Positions 46,001 to 58,680 of a stretch of DNA of 64,000 nucleotides are shown here, in pieces. Origin of the DNA: Lithospermum erythrorhizon (Eukaryota > Streptophyta > Magnoliopsida > Boraginales > Boraginaceae); the NCBI GenBank assembly GCA_019722365.1, contig JADFUC010000294.1, positions 248,001-312,000 of the forward strand, written 5' to 3'. The position numbers and the translations under genes were made by a program. Every line of letters begins with the position of its first letter. The stretch's first letter is position 1. The notes under the pieces were generated by a model. It searched no databases and was not told the origin of the DNA. It saw nothing but the letters and a program-made list of their open reading frames with translations.

Positions 46001-49000
46001 AAAGATGGCAACCAGAAAGAAAACTGACAAGTCTGCACCAAAAATATATGCATACAGATCAATTTCTCGTCTGCCACCTCCGATGACAGAAATAATAGGG
46101 TACGGAAATCTGATTTCTTTGACAAGCCCTGCAGATTGAGCTTGAAGAATTTCCTTTGCTACATCTGCTGCCGGTGTGAGTGACTCATTATGTTCTTCAA
46201 AATTACAATCTCTTAATGGAGAGGCATAAACCACCTCAAAGACCGCAAGAGCAACATTTTGACTGTCTCCACTCTTTTCTATGCTTTGGATTTGAACCTT
46301 ACTAGTACAGTGGCAACAATTTGGGCTTTCTCTGTTGCACCTCTCATCATGTACTAGACGCAACAACTGGTTTATTCCAGATTCAATCCTCTCTGGCTGG
46401 ATACCATCATCAGGCCAAAAATGAACATCCATGGACAACTGGACAAAATATGGGGGAGATTCAGCCTCCTGAGTTAGAGATTTCCAATATCGACAAAAGC
46501 TTCCGATCACAATGTTCCCTGAATTTTTTGCCATTCGAAAAAGCTCCATCAGTTTCTGATTGCAGGTAGAACCTACAGATACCTCCTTATCATATATCTT
46601 CCCCTTAAAATTATTGAATCCAACCGGAGACCATTCACCATCTTTTGCTGTAATAGAACTCTGTATGAGAGTGAATAAGTATACCAAAAACAGAGGCAGT
46701 GAGCTGATTACGAATGATGACGATATCTTTTTTGTAGGAAACCCCAACTCCTGTAGTAGACTTGACTGAATATTGAAACCACAGTGTTGAATTATAATTT
46801 GATAAAGATACTGAACAAGGATATAGAATTCCGTGTATATTAGCATAACCACCCAGAAGTTGTAACTTGGTCCAGTGTTGACACAAAGGGCATATAAGAA
46901 GAGAGTGGCCAGGTATATCATGGAAAGCAAACTGAAATTCCATAGAAAGACCATGACAAAGCAACAGTAACATACAAAATCATTATTGGATCTCATCTGG
47001 TACCATATATGCTGCAAAATTCTTCCAATCTGCAGACTAGCAGCATCTGTATGTTTATTCTTGTCAGATCTTAGAGACGATGAACGATCCAAATGCACTA
47101 ATTTCTCACTTTCAGTGTATTTAGATTTATCCTCCGAGGACAAGTGTTCACTGGAATCCAAGTCTTCAGGGATATTCAGAAAGTTCACTATATTGCTAAC
47201 TGCCAAATTTCCAAGTGACTGGACTTGAGAAACGCCATCTTCGATCAACTGAACAGCAGAAGCTAATGGATTATCTTTGAACAGGCCTCTTCCTTCCTTG
47301 TCCTGGTCTGTTTCAGAGAGTCCATAATCAGCTTCATCTTCAAATTCTACAATCCCAGAAGGACCACCTTTTAAAAATCTCTTTGCTAAATCCACATTAA
47401 ATTGACCCTCTTTTACATCATGAGGGGATTCATGCAAATCCAATTGTAATCCTGATTCTGACTGTACGTTGATGTCTTGTTTACCCAGGCTTCCAGTATC
47501 AATGTTTCCTGTAGTACTCCTCCTCCTCCTTAGTCCTTCACCAGCCGGTGAAGTGTTACAGAAAGAGGAAATAGTGTTCATACCATGAAGTTGAATTTTC
47601 AGGTTAAGCATCTCAGATTTCATCTTCTCCACTTGCAAGTTACGTTGATGCTTTTTCTCCTCAGATTCACGAATATGATGCAACTGAGCAGTCTTCCATG
47701 CGGCCTTCTTCTCTTGTTCATGTACAATAGCCCCAATTTGTTCTGCCTCTAGATACCGGAACACATAATCGAATTCGGGTGATGCAAACATATATGATTG
47801 AAGAGACACCAGAACAAATATTACGATCTCTACAAGAGCAGATCTTGAGGTAATTCGAAAACCATAGTCGTACTTATAGAATCCTATCATTTCATATATG
47901 TAATCGATCGTATCACATTTTCCTTCACTGAAGTCACCTAAGAAAGGAGATTGATAAGCAAGAGAGAGAACAATGACAATAAAATTGTATATCCGTAAAT
48001 ACTTGAAGATCTTGTTTTTCCTTTTTAATACAGTAAGCCTCATCCTGAAAAAAATTACAGCAAACCCCAGATATCCAAGATGCAGGATGTCGTATTCAAG
48101 AGTTCCAGTAATCAGAATTAAGACGAGCACGAGATCCAACAGATGGCAATAGCAGTAAAGCCTCACATAGTCGAGAAAAGTCCACATGCTTTTTGTTTCA
48201 AATGAAAGATCCCGCCAAACAAAAGCCTTTCTACGTTGACAAACCATTTTGCGATATGTGAAGGACCCAGAGAAAGTAGAAGCATGATCCGCACGTATCT
48301 TGAAACATGACAGCAAGAAGACAAGGAAATGGCTTATTAGTATGCGAGGATCATCGACAGTAAGTCCTGCAAAAAGGAAAATGGGTTTACATGGCGCTCG
48401 ATTAAGTTTCAGAATAACTATCAAGATCATCTCATGATGAAAAGTTATCAGGTAGTCAAAGTTATAACCTAAAGGCTGATATGTTTGGTTTTTATCCCTA
48501 ATTCTAGAGCATCTTGCAGAACTTATATACAGGTTCAAATTATGGAATACTTAAGTCTTAAGAACACCAGTGAAATAATATACTATAAGATGCAAAATAT
48601 AAAGCAAATGACATTGTTCAAAAGAAAACTGAGTACACAAGATGAAGAATTTATTTACAAATGTAGATTGGCAGTTCAAACTTCTAATATATCAAAAAAT
48701 GTTGGAATTCCAATGAACAAGAAAATGTTGAGAATTAATAAGGATCATAGAATAGACATACCAAGCCAACAGTTTTTGCAATGATCAAAATAGAGGTCTG
48801 CAATTCTCCAGCAATCATGACAGTGGACATTGGTGCCAACTGAGTCATCCATCAAATTCTTCCACATGACAAAGTATTCAAGGAAAAGAACTGAAGCAAA
48901 CAGGAAAACAAAGATAATCCACAACTTACGAATAATATGTCTTTCTAAAAGAACACAGACAGCAAGTGAAGCAATGTATAGCATAGAAATAGAATTCAAC

Positions 49001-52000
49001 AGAGCAAAACTGGCAAGAAGCAGTGCCACCATATTAATCTCAAGCCCAAAAAGATTGGACATGTTCTCAATCCAAAACTTTAAGTAAATCTTTAAGGTCG
49101 TCTTCTGCATCTCAAATCTCTCATTACTCAAAGCAACAATCCGCTTTCTATCCCACTTGTGACTTTCCGTGGTGTTCCCCCAGAGATAACCAAAAGAATA
49201 TTTCTTAGTGCTTCTCTCTTTAGCGCCTAGTTCATTGCAATCCCCTTTAGGTTCATGATAAATTCCAGGACAGGATGATGGCCAGCAACTTGTTCCACTG
49301 AGCTTTACCTTAGATGGCTCGCCAGGGTCTAGCAAAGGTTCGCTTTCCCCATTTGGTGTTGTAACCACGGGGTAAATATCTTCTTTTGATACAAATAATG
49401 GACAAGGTTCCTCTGATCCATGGACATTTCGAAGTGAGCTAGGCAACATCTCCAGCCAGCGGAAAACATTATATTGAAGAGTACACGCAGCAATCACCAG
49501 CACTTTCGCCCTCAAGCCAGCTTCTACACCCCAAAAATTAGGTTCATATAGCCGAAAACCCAGCAAAAAGGCTAGATTATAATATTTTTGTCCACGAAAC
49601 AATTTGGCCTGTTTACCCCACATCTGAAATAGGTACTCAGCCATCAAGAGAAACCCAGTATATATCAAGAATGCTTTGGATGGGATTCTAGATGCTTTAG
49701 GTAAGGTTGAACATATGGCAAGACCCAGGAGATAAACAAACCCAAATGCACTTATTGGAGATAAAGAAGCATAGAATAAAGAAATTAATAAGATCTTTTG
49801 GCTGTGCCATACAAGAAAACGTCTAAAGAACCCCATGAACCCAAATGGAGATGGATCAATATAATCTGACATGTAATATTTACTCTTTCGCCTCTCATAA
49901 CTATAGAGTTGCATCACAATGACAATTGCCAGGGACTCCCAAAGATTCTCCAGCAATGATGCTTCAGGGTTATAGCCAAGGTATTCATAAAGATTAAATT
50001 TCTTCGACATTCTTGTCTGAAAGCTGGGAAAAATGCTCAAGCTGTAAACGAAAATGAATACAGCAATTGAATATGCTTTAAGGGGCAACCATAATTTCCG
50101 TTTGGTTTTCTCTGCAAGTTGTCTTCCAGTAATCCAGAAAAGCAGTAGAAAAATATAACCAAATGATACATAATTAGGCGACACCATGTAGACAGTGAGG
50201 AGAATTGTCAGTAAAGCGATGTATGTGCCAAAAGATCTATACATGGATAGAAATTTCTCTCCAATTGCATGAAGGTACAGAGCAATTTTTCTCTCTGAAA
50301 GAAACAAGGATAGCGAGCATCAATGAACTATCCAACAGAAGGGGAAAATCCTAAAATAATCTCAAACTGAAAGCAAAAAGGAGATATTTGAATCAAATTA
50401 TTACCATGTGAAGAATCATGGCTGTTTCTGGTCGAGGAGGATGCATATATTGACAAAAGAACTGACTTGTTCAGCCCAGCTCTCAAGATGCTAAACCCGA
50501 CAGGAGGACAAGGTGTGTGCTGCACAATTGCTGAAAAGGAGAACAACATTTTAAACCCATGGTTATGAATTGCACAAAACCAGGCAAGAAGCACAATCTC
50601 TAGGAGGTCCCAAGACTTATCACTTTCAAGGAGTCCTGCAAGAATAATTGGAAGGGTTAAAATCCATTATTAAGGAAGATAGAACTTTAACATACACATG
50701 ATAATGTATGAAAGCTAAAATGTGAGCAATGCAAAACAGCAGGTGACTGGAATGATGATATGAGATATAAACACACCTAATTGATTTAGTATGTCCACAC
50801 TCATAGAACCGTCTCCTTCCAGAATCCGCGAGACCAAATTAAGTTGAAGAACGTACAAGATTGCAAAATGAGACTCGCACAACAAAAGTAGAGATTGGCG
50901 CACACTTTTGTTGATGTTATGGCTCAGAAGATATATGAAGAAGAAGATCACTGAAAGAAACAAAAGTGCATTTATTAGAGACTACCAAGACTGTCCCATT
51001 GCAGGACTCAAGTAAGGCAAACAATAAATAATGTCACCCTACTTCACATACTATAAACAGCATGTATGAAACCAGGTTTCATTGCTATGAGAAATATCAT
51101 CACCAGCATGATTGCCCTAGAAGACTTTCGCAGTAACCAAGCAATTGTAGCAACAATCAGAACTTTGGCCTCCTCTCTCACTGAAAATAAAATAGATAGA
51201 GCATGAATGTTAATCAAGCAAAATTGTTTGAAATTGAAAAGGGAATAAAACCACATATGAGAACACCCTGTAACAGAATGCACAGTGGGAGGCTAGGGAA
51301 AAATTAGAGTAACATATGTTGGTTAACTATACAGGTGACCGAATCTCATATGTTTACATGTCAAACTAAGGGGAAAATATTGAAAAATCAATCCATCCTG
51401 ACAAGACATCTAACTAAAGAGACAAGCAAGTTTTTGGGCAAATATAAAATTGACAAGAAGAGGAAATACAAAGGACAACCCCAAGAAGCTTTCTAGTGGA
51501 TATAAATCAAATGACACGCCAATTAGTCCATAATACACGGAGAAGAGAAATTGAGTTAGATGTCAGAAGATTATCACAAAGTTAATTACCTTCCTCACCA
51601 AAGTTCTCATGTGAGGATTGCCTCCCCTCATCCGATAGGTAGAGGAAAACAGAATTGTTAACAAGATTACCAAGCGCAACAAGGATTCCGAGGCAGAACT
51701 GTGCGAGTAGAAAGAAACCAGGAATCGGGTAATGCCACAAGCCAATTGTCTCCCAGATAACCATATCCTGAAGTGTATCATTAGCAAATTAAATTGTTAT
51801 CTTCAACAAAATCATGGCGCTCTTAGTGGATGATAAGTTTCGCAATTAGAAGCTACCTTCCCAAAATTCCTGTTTAGAAAGGCAAATGCCACGTTGAATA
51901 TGTATGTGCTGATTGCCCACAATAGGATGAAGATAAGAAGTAAGCCATTCAACCGATGCAGACGGAACAAGGATGGAAAAGCAAATAACATGTAGAAAAC

Positions 52001-55000
52001 GTATGCCAGCAATCCAAATGCACATATACTAGCAAAATGAGAGCTCCAAAATGACAGAGCAAGTAAGGAGATCTGTAGAGGAAAATATACATTTGTCAGA
52101 CATTAAATTAATCAAACACTAAGGACTTCATAATCCAAACCATATCAACTGAAATTACACTTGGAAATAGTGACTGGCAGCGGCATTCAATCAACTCAGT
52201 CTCAGTTCATTAAAACAATTTTTAAAGTTATAAGACTTAATTAATAGTATAGTATAAAAAGAGCCATATAAGGTAAGGGATTTAATACCGGGAATCCATA
52301 GGTAAAGAAGTTAATAGTGAAAACCCGGAAAACTGCCCCCCTCAATAAAACATTGGTATGCCTTGCACCAGATCTACGTACCACCACAATAGTAAAGCAA
52401 CAGTTAGCAGAACCGATAATTCTACATAGTCAAAACAATTATAGCAACATGTTATATCTCATGATGTAAAATTGCGTACCTTAACTCCTGAATAAGTAAT
52501 GTATTCCTTGAGGGGAGAAGTTGCTCCGTCAAGCTCCCCTCTCTCATGGACATGATGATATCCATTTCTTCCAAATCAAGCTTAATGCAGGAGAGCTGTG
52601 CAGTGATATAAGATAATCTTAAAATTGTATCATACAAGAGACTGAAGATAGACACAAGATAACTTAAAATGTGAATTGGAGTCTGTTTGCCATTTCTGGA
52701 ATGAAACTCTCATGGACAGTTGGAAGCTACCATGAGCAAGGGGATTCAAGAACTGATTCACATGTAATCTAATTGACTCAATAAACTCAAGGCACTGGAT
52801 AGTAACAGAAACTCAAGAACTGTTTCAATTGTGAAGAATGCAAAGTAATTATGTAAATAGTAACAGAAATTTACATGTTCTAGGTTAGTCTGCAAAGCAT
52901 TCCATATTCTTAAACAAGAACACATGATTGTTCATAAAGAACCACCAGCAGCCAATTTTGTAGAAACATTAAACAAAATCAACACATAAAAAATTCAAAA
53001 TCCTGAATAGCCATCAGTATAACAGGCTATATTCAAGAAACTAGCCACAATTTAGAAGAGAAGGATGAGAAATGCATACCATATAGTAGAACAACATTAA
53101 TGAAACACCAGAAGATATTTTTTGCCAATCATTATTTGGCGATAAACTGTACAGACCAATAAAACCAGCCACTCTGTGGAACATAGGTGGGAACTGGATA
53201 GGAAGCTGATACACATAAAGTAGGCAAATAACCGATCCAGCATATATCCAAAGAAGCCTCCACCATCTTTAATCCATGTAACAGAAAATATACTAAAGCA
53301 TTAGATACTGATAAGCGATTTCTAGACAGTGATGTATTATGTGATTATGTGAAAATCGACTAGGATTTCAATTCCTAACTGAAGTCTGTCAAAATAGAAA
53401 GGATTTTCAGACATTACAATGTGCATTTTATTTTAACACATTGGTAGAGAAAAATGCATAAGGTACTCCTGCTTGCTTACCGAAAAAGTCCAAGAAAGTT
53501 GCTTGTAAGAGACCAATCAACAAGGCCAATACAGCTACAAATGAAAAATGGTAAAGAAAGCCAGGATGGGGAGCTAATTCCCACAACCAACTGAACAGCT
53601 GGCAGAAAGAAGCAAGAGCCCACTCTAAGACGAGAACCTTCCAAGAAAAATAGTTACGAGTGTAAAGATTAAAGTAAATGCACATACCACAGAGTAACAC
53701 AAGCTCATATGCTAATGCTAGATACAGGTCAAGACTTATGGAACTTGTTAAAGTGATCAACAAAATCAGCAGTTCAAAGACAAAGCTATATATCTGCATT
53801 GAAAGAGATCAATAATGGGATGAAACAATAGAAACATTGGACTACTGTCTTGTGTAAATTGAGTCCTGCACTGCCACTACAGTAGTTATGTTGCATTCTT
53901 TTCTATTTATTCATATATTGATTAATTTATACACTCCTTCTCAGAGAATAGTGAGCATTACAGCCCTTTTCATTATTCTTCATCCCCTTTTCAGCAATAT
54001 ACTAGGACAACAAAAAATTTACGATCAACATCAAATTCCTCCCAATGCATGCCTCTAAAGATAAGATTAATAACCCCTGGTTTCTCAGTTATTTGAATAT
54101 ATGGAATCGATTATTCCAGTTGACTGAATTTTATAAACAACGTAACAGAAAAGAAGAACGAAAAGCAAAAAATACATGCACCACCTCCAAGAAGTTAAAA
54201 TTGGTTAAACTATTGAGTGTACCGGAAACAGTCAACAATTTCGAATAGCAGAAAATCTAAACCCTGGAGATCCCACTCCGAAAAGGTATTAAAATTCATG
54301 TATACATTTAAGAATTTCTTCAACAAAAATGTTAAAAGTATCAAAAATTAGTAAGACTTCCAAACATCGGTTTTTTTTTTTTTTTGCCTAGAAGTGAATT
54401 TGAATCTGGAACCAACAAACCTATGTTTTCAGAAACTGTTAACAGGTGCTCCCAACGTGATTCTCTCGATCTGGTATAGCTGAATCTGTCCCACTGGATC
54501 TCGGTCAGAGCTATAACAGCCACTAATAATTGTACTGCTAAAAGATATATAACCACAGGAGATCTCCAGGATTTCAGCCTACATCAGGACAGTCTATCAG
54601 TTCAAACTATTGATAATAGATGATAAGTTATAACTTTGATTTTAATAAAACAACATACTCCAGATTAAATTTTGATGCTCCCGACGTGAATATTATGTAG
54701 TTTACTAGATCGTACACAACAGAGTTTCAGTTGTGGGGAAGTTGAAAACAAATTCGGGACACATAATAAATTGGAAATGACATCAATGTAAGGCTATAAA
54801 AGCAGGTACATGGAAAAGAAACCATCATCTTTGAATCCAAATGAATTAGTTCAGCTCAAGAAAGATGTAAGAGCATACGTCATCAATCCAATAAGCTTTA
54901 TCCACCACGATTCTGTGACCTTCCATTCTACACCCAAGATGGACCATATGACAAGAAATAACCCTTGTGAAATTATAACAAGAAGTGAAAAGGTGAAAAT

Positions 55001-56297
55001 AAACCACAAGAATGGAATTCTGAGCCGGAAACTGAATCCTGCAAAAAATGAATAGTTAGGCAAAAAAAAATCAGTAGGAAAAGAAAGAACGTCATAACGG
55101 AACCATAGAGGTCTTAAGTTAGCCACTACTGGAGTTCAGATATCAAAAAGAGGATGTAAATGTAGAACAGCGGCTGACCTCTCCTTGTTGTGATATATCT
55201 AATCAGAAGTGATGCAACCAAATCAACAAGCGAGATCAAGCTCCAACTTAGTAAACCGGCTGCAGATGGCAACGTCATTACACAATTAAAATAACAAATC
55301 AGCCAAGTGATGACAGAAATGGAAAATGCATATTAAAAATCAAGTGCGCCATAAAGAGAATATTGAAAAGATCTATCTCTTCACCCTACTATGTCATGTG
55401 CATGTTACCAAATGATAATTTAAATTGGCATTGTTAGCTTCTCTTAATGACTGGATATAAGTTTCCAAGATCCACAGGTGTGTTCTGTGAAATTGAGCTA
55501 TTCATGATACTACCACATGCTTCCTTTATGAAATAGTCCAATTCAAGATATTAGCTCAGGGTTGTTTTATGAACAACATTTAAGTTAATTGTCCTGCTAA
55601 TTGTTCATGAAAAAATTTAAGTAGGATTCGGGCATCCTTCAGCAATTCTGCCGCTATGCTGCAAGCAAGCAGTTTCTGAACATTATAAGGCTGCTATTAA
55701 TAGTATTTACAGAATTGCAAAGCAATTAGCTTCTTCCAGATTCTTTGTAGTGAACTAATGCCTACACATAACCACGAAAAAGAGGCCATCGTATGGGAAA
55801 TAGTTCAGGGAATATTAGAAATAGAGTGGCGTTTGAGGGAGCTCAGATTTCGGCTTCCTCTCTGAACACACCACTACTCTTACTGACAACTATAATGGTA
55901 GTATGAAACTATGAAAATCAAATTACTGATAGGCAGACAATGATTACAATCTCAAATTACATAATCTTGCAAAAACAAAACCATCTTATTCCCAATCATA
56001 GAAAGATAAAACATATGTTTACAAAGTTTTCGATCAATATATTCACAACTCTGCATAAAAATCAATACTTCAAATTTTTCACACAAACAAAACTAAACAT
56101 TATCCCACTAAGTAAGGTCGGTTATATAAATACTACATATACATTCACCTACATGTCGGGTCATCTCCTTCTTTAAGTCCATAAACTCTATATATTTTTC
56201 ACAAGGAAACTAAAAATCGAAACTTTAAACAATAAAAATATAATGTACCTGCCAACAACAGCAAAGGCAATAGAAACCGACCAAGATATGTTCTCAT
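43023..56297 (-). CDS. PZO1: Plant PIEZO mechanosensitive cation channel
   Basis: Complete gene: 21 exons (5' to 3' on the minus strand) 56297-56249, 55259-55179, 55038-54879, 54578-54421, 53647-53481, 53276-53080, 52595-52480, 52374-52289, 52072-51857, 51767-51590, 51180-51052, 50950-50777, 50635-50405, 50294-48762, 48366-45911, 45599-45204, 44631-44473, 44332-43829, 43628-43487, 43406-43262, 43158-43023. The sum is 7413 bases, 2470 residues, frame intact at every junction. PIEZO trimers are force-gated Ca2+-permeable channels; plant PIEZO acts in root-cap mechanosensing, tonoplast shape and antiviral spread. Seen: MRTYLGRFLLPLLLL start, many hydrophobic segments, and family blocks LNGLLLIFILLWAISTYIFN, NAVFLNRR-like QSSHENF region, YASLSPISAFGFVYLLGLA and SFETKSMWTFLDYVRLYCY. 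An acidic linker with coiled-coil EQEKKAAWKTAQLHHIRESE follows, then the C-terminal LGETLSKFSIWGLYITFVLA, VEEVLYWTLVKIYRSPHMLL. Two very long exons (1533 and 2456 bases) hold over half of the coding sequence. Confidence 0.95.
56101..56132 (+). repeat. Repeat fragment related to 40069-40100, in PIEZO intron 1
   Basis: TATCCCACTAAGTAAGGTCG then GTTATATAAATAC matches TATCCCACTAAATAGGACCG then GCTATATGAATAG between the kinases. It resembles the CCCACTAAGTGGGGTCGGCT then ATATGAAT core common in plant SINE-type repeats. The fragment is short, and its family is uncertain. Confidence 0.45.
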
Positions 56298-57149
56298 ATC
56301 TAGATGAATTCAACCAATTCCATAAATGCCAATTCTCTCAAATCTCAATGCACATTAAAAAATTCCCCATAATCATAAAAATATACTGAACAAATCCAAA
56401 AAATTGTCAACAAAAACAAAACCCCAAATCGTCAATGCCTAATAAAATTTGTGAAATGGGGTTTTCTTGAATGAATAAAAAAATCAATTGATTATTAATC
56501 TTGACAAATTTTTCTGAGCTACCACTTAGAACTGAGATGAAACTGCGCAAAATGTTATATTAATATTGACAAATTTGTACAAGTTTCAGACAAACATTTT
56601 GGGACACGCTAGTCTAGGTTGCTGAATTTGTAGAGATTTGTTTGATCATGTAATAATAGGATTATGTAATATTATGACAACTGGGAAAATCGTTAAAATT
56701 TGTCTCTTTTTTTCAAACAATAATGTTTTATAAAAATATAATTGTAAATATATACAGTAATTTGTGCTCCCTAGATAATTATAATTGCATGGAGTATGAT
56801 GCAGCATGCAGATGAGCTTTTCTCGTATTCCATATGCATCATGTAATAGTGTTTCTTACAGGTGGGCAAAGGAGATTTAGTCGGGTGAGACGATACTTGA
56901 AACCAATCCTGATTTAAATGTCAAAAAGAATAAGTTTGAATGAATGAGATGATGACCTATAGTTATTTGATTCCATTCTTCATACATTGGATAACAATCT
57001 ATATATTTACGGTGTTTTTTTTCTTTTTCGCTAAGACTATATTATCCCTTTAAATACTTAATCAGAAGATCTAATGGTTATCCAACTTCAATAATAATTA
57101 AATAATAATGTGAGTAAAAATTATTAAATATTAATGTTACATGACTTAT

Positions 57150-57330
57150 CAATAATTAAAATAAATAATTATATTTATGTTATTACTTCATTGTAATTAT
57201 AGATCATAATTTAAAATATCGAAGCTATATTTACTCATTATTCTATCTTTTTAGAGTTATTAGACAAAGAATATTGAATAATTAAAAATAAATAATTATA
57301 TTCATGTATTTACTTCATTATAATTATAAA
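57150..57330 (+). repeat. Two-copy AT-rich duplication, period about 124
   Basis: AATAATTAAAATAAATAATT followed by ATATTTATGTTATTACTTCATTG (from 57152) recurs from about 57276 as AATAATTAAAAATAAATAAT then a TTACTTCATTATAATTATA tail. Low complexity makes chance similarity possible, but the collinear order over about 55 bases supports duplication. Confidence 0.55.
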
Positions 57331-58315
57331 CTATATCTATCTATCTACCTCTAAAAAGATTAATAAAGATTGCATTTCTTTCATTTTTTGTAATTTATTA
57401 TCTTAATACATATAATTATTAAATAATAATAATTTAATATGAAGTTAATTTAATAATTACAATTATTTTATGGTTGACAAAACTTCAAGAGTTTTATATA
57501 TTCTAATATATATTGTCTATTATCAGTATATCATTGTTAAACATCATTTGAATAATAATAATATATTATGAAATCATCATGACATAATAAATAATGAGGA
57601 TAAAATTGTATAATGTTACTTTATGTGAAAATAAAACTTGAATTAAAAAAATATTTGATTTAGCTTATGATTAAAAATTTATATTTATATATCTTCTAGA
57701 AGTTGAGATAAAGTAAGCGATTCTTTTATTTTTTATTAAGAACATATCGCATTTAGCTTGTTTATCAATGTTATAATATCATATATTTATATTATTGAAG
57801 AACTAATGAAAATGTGATAGTTACGTGTAACTCCTAAAATTGAAATAAATTAATCATAACGTCTAAAGATATCTTTTTAACTTATGATTTTTTTAAAAAT
57901 ACATAAATTTCATTAAAGTCACGAAGTTATATTATACTTATGGTTATAATTTCATTAGTATTTATTTAAAATTATTATTATATTATAATTTTTATTTTGC
58001 TAAGATATATTTAGTCATATATTATCATAAAACATCGAAATTACTTGTAACTTTGTAGTTTAACTTAAAATTGATATAAATATAATAATATTATCATCTT
58101 TTATTTTCATAGTATCATTTATATAGTGTTTATTATTATTAAAAAATATTGAGTTTATTATTTGTAATAAAATAATAATTACTCTTTTTGGTAAACGAGC
58201 GATGAATTTTATTAAAATAGAGGTATAAGTGAAATACATTACATGAAAAAAACTAAACCATAAAAAAGGAGAAACCCCTATTAGCCAAAATAATAATCAA
58301 TTTTAAAAATAAAAT

Positions 58316-58680
58316 AAGTAAACGGATTAATGCATTTCACATTAAAATTATATTTTAAGACAATTTTAGTGATCGAGAGTTACAATACCTTATTATTCCA
58401 TAACTGATCTTTAAAACAAACAAGTAAATAAATTAATGCATTTCACATCACGATAATAAACACACATTAAAATTATATTTTAAGATAATTTATAATGATT
58501 GGAAGTTACAATACTCTTAGTATTTCATAGTAATTGATCTTAAAAATAATATAAGTAAACAAATTTTTGCATTTCATATCAAGATAAAAAAATACATTAA
58601 AATTGTAGTTTAAGACAACTATAATTCCCGTTTTCTCAAATAATTTTTATGATTAAACTTACTTAATGCATTCAAAGGAA
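58316..58680 (+). repeat. Three-copy degenerate tandem repeat, period 106-131
   Basis: AAGTAAACGGATTAATGCAT (58316), AAGTAAATAAATTAATGCAT (58422) and AAGTAAACAAATTTTTGCAT (58553) each lead into TTCACATTAAAATT/TTCACATCA, then ACATTAAAATTATATTTTAA and an AGTTACAATAC-type block. Copy 1 lacks about 25 bases present in copies 2 and 3. Confidence 0.7.

Noticed and set aside
53428..53799. A hydrophobic minus-strand ORF spanning PIEZO exon 5 and its upstream intron
   Set aside because: Its frame is shifted relative to the PIEZO frame in exon 5. The part beyond 53647 has no family match, and using it breaks the junction with exon 4.
53648..54420. A presumed 13-base micro-exon in PIEZO intron 4
   Set aside because: The missing 13 bases are found directly 5' of the apparent exon 5 start, so an earlier acceptor explains the frame and no micro-exon is needed.
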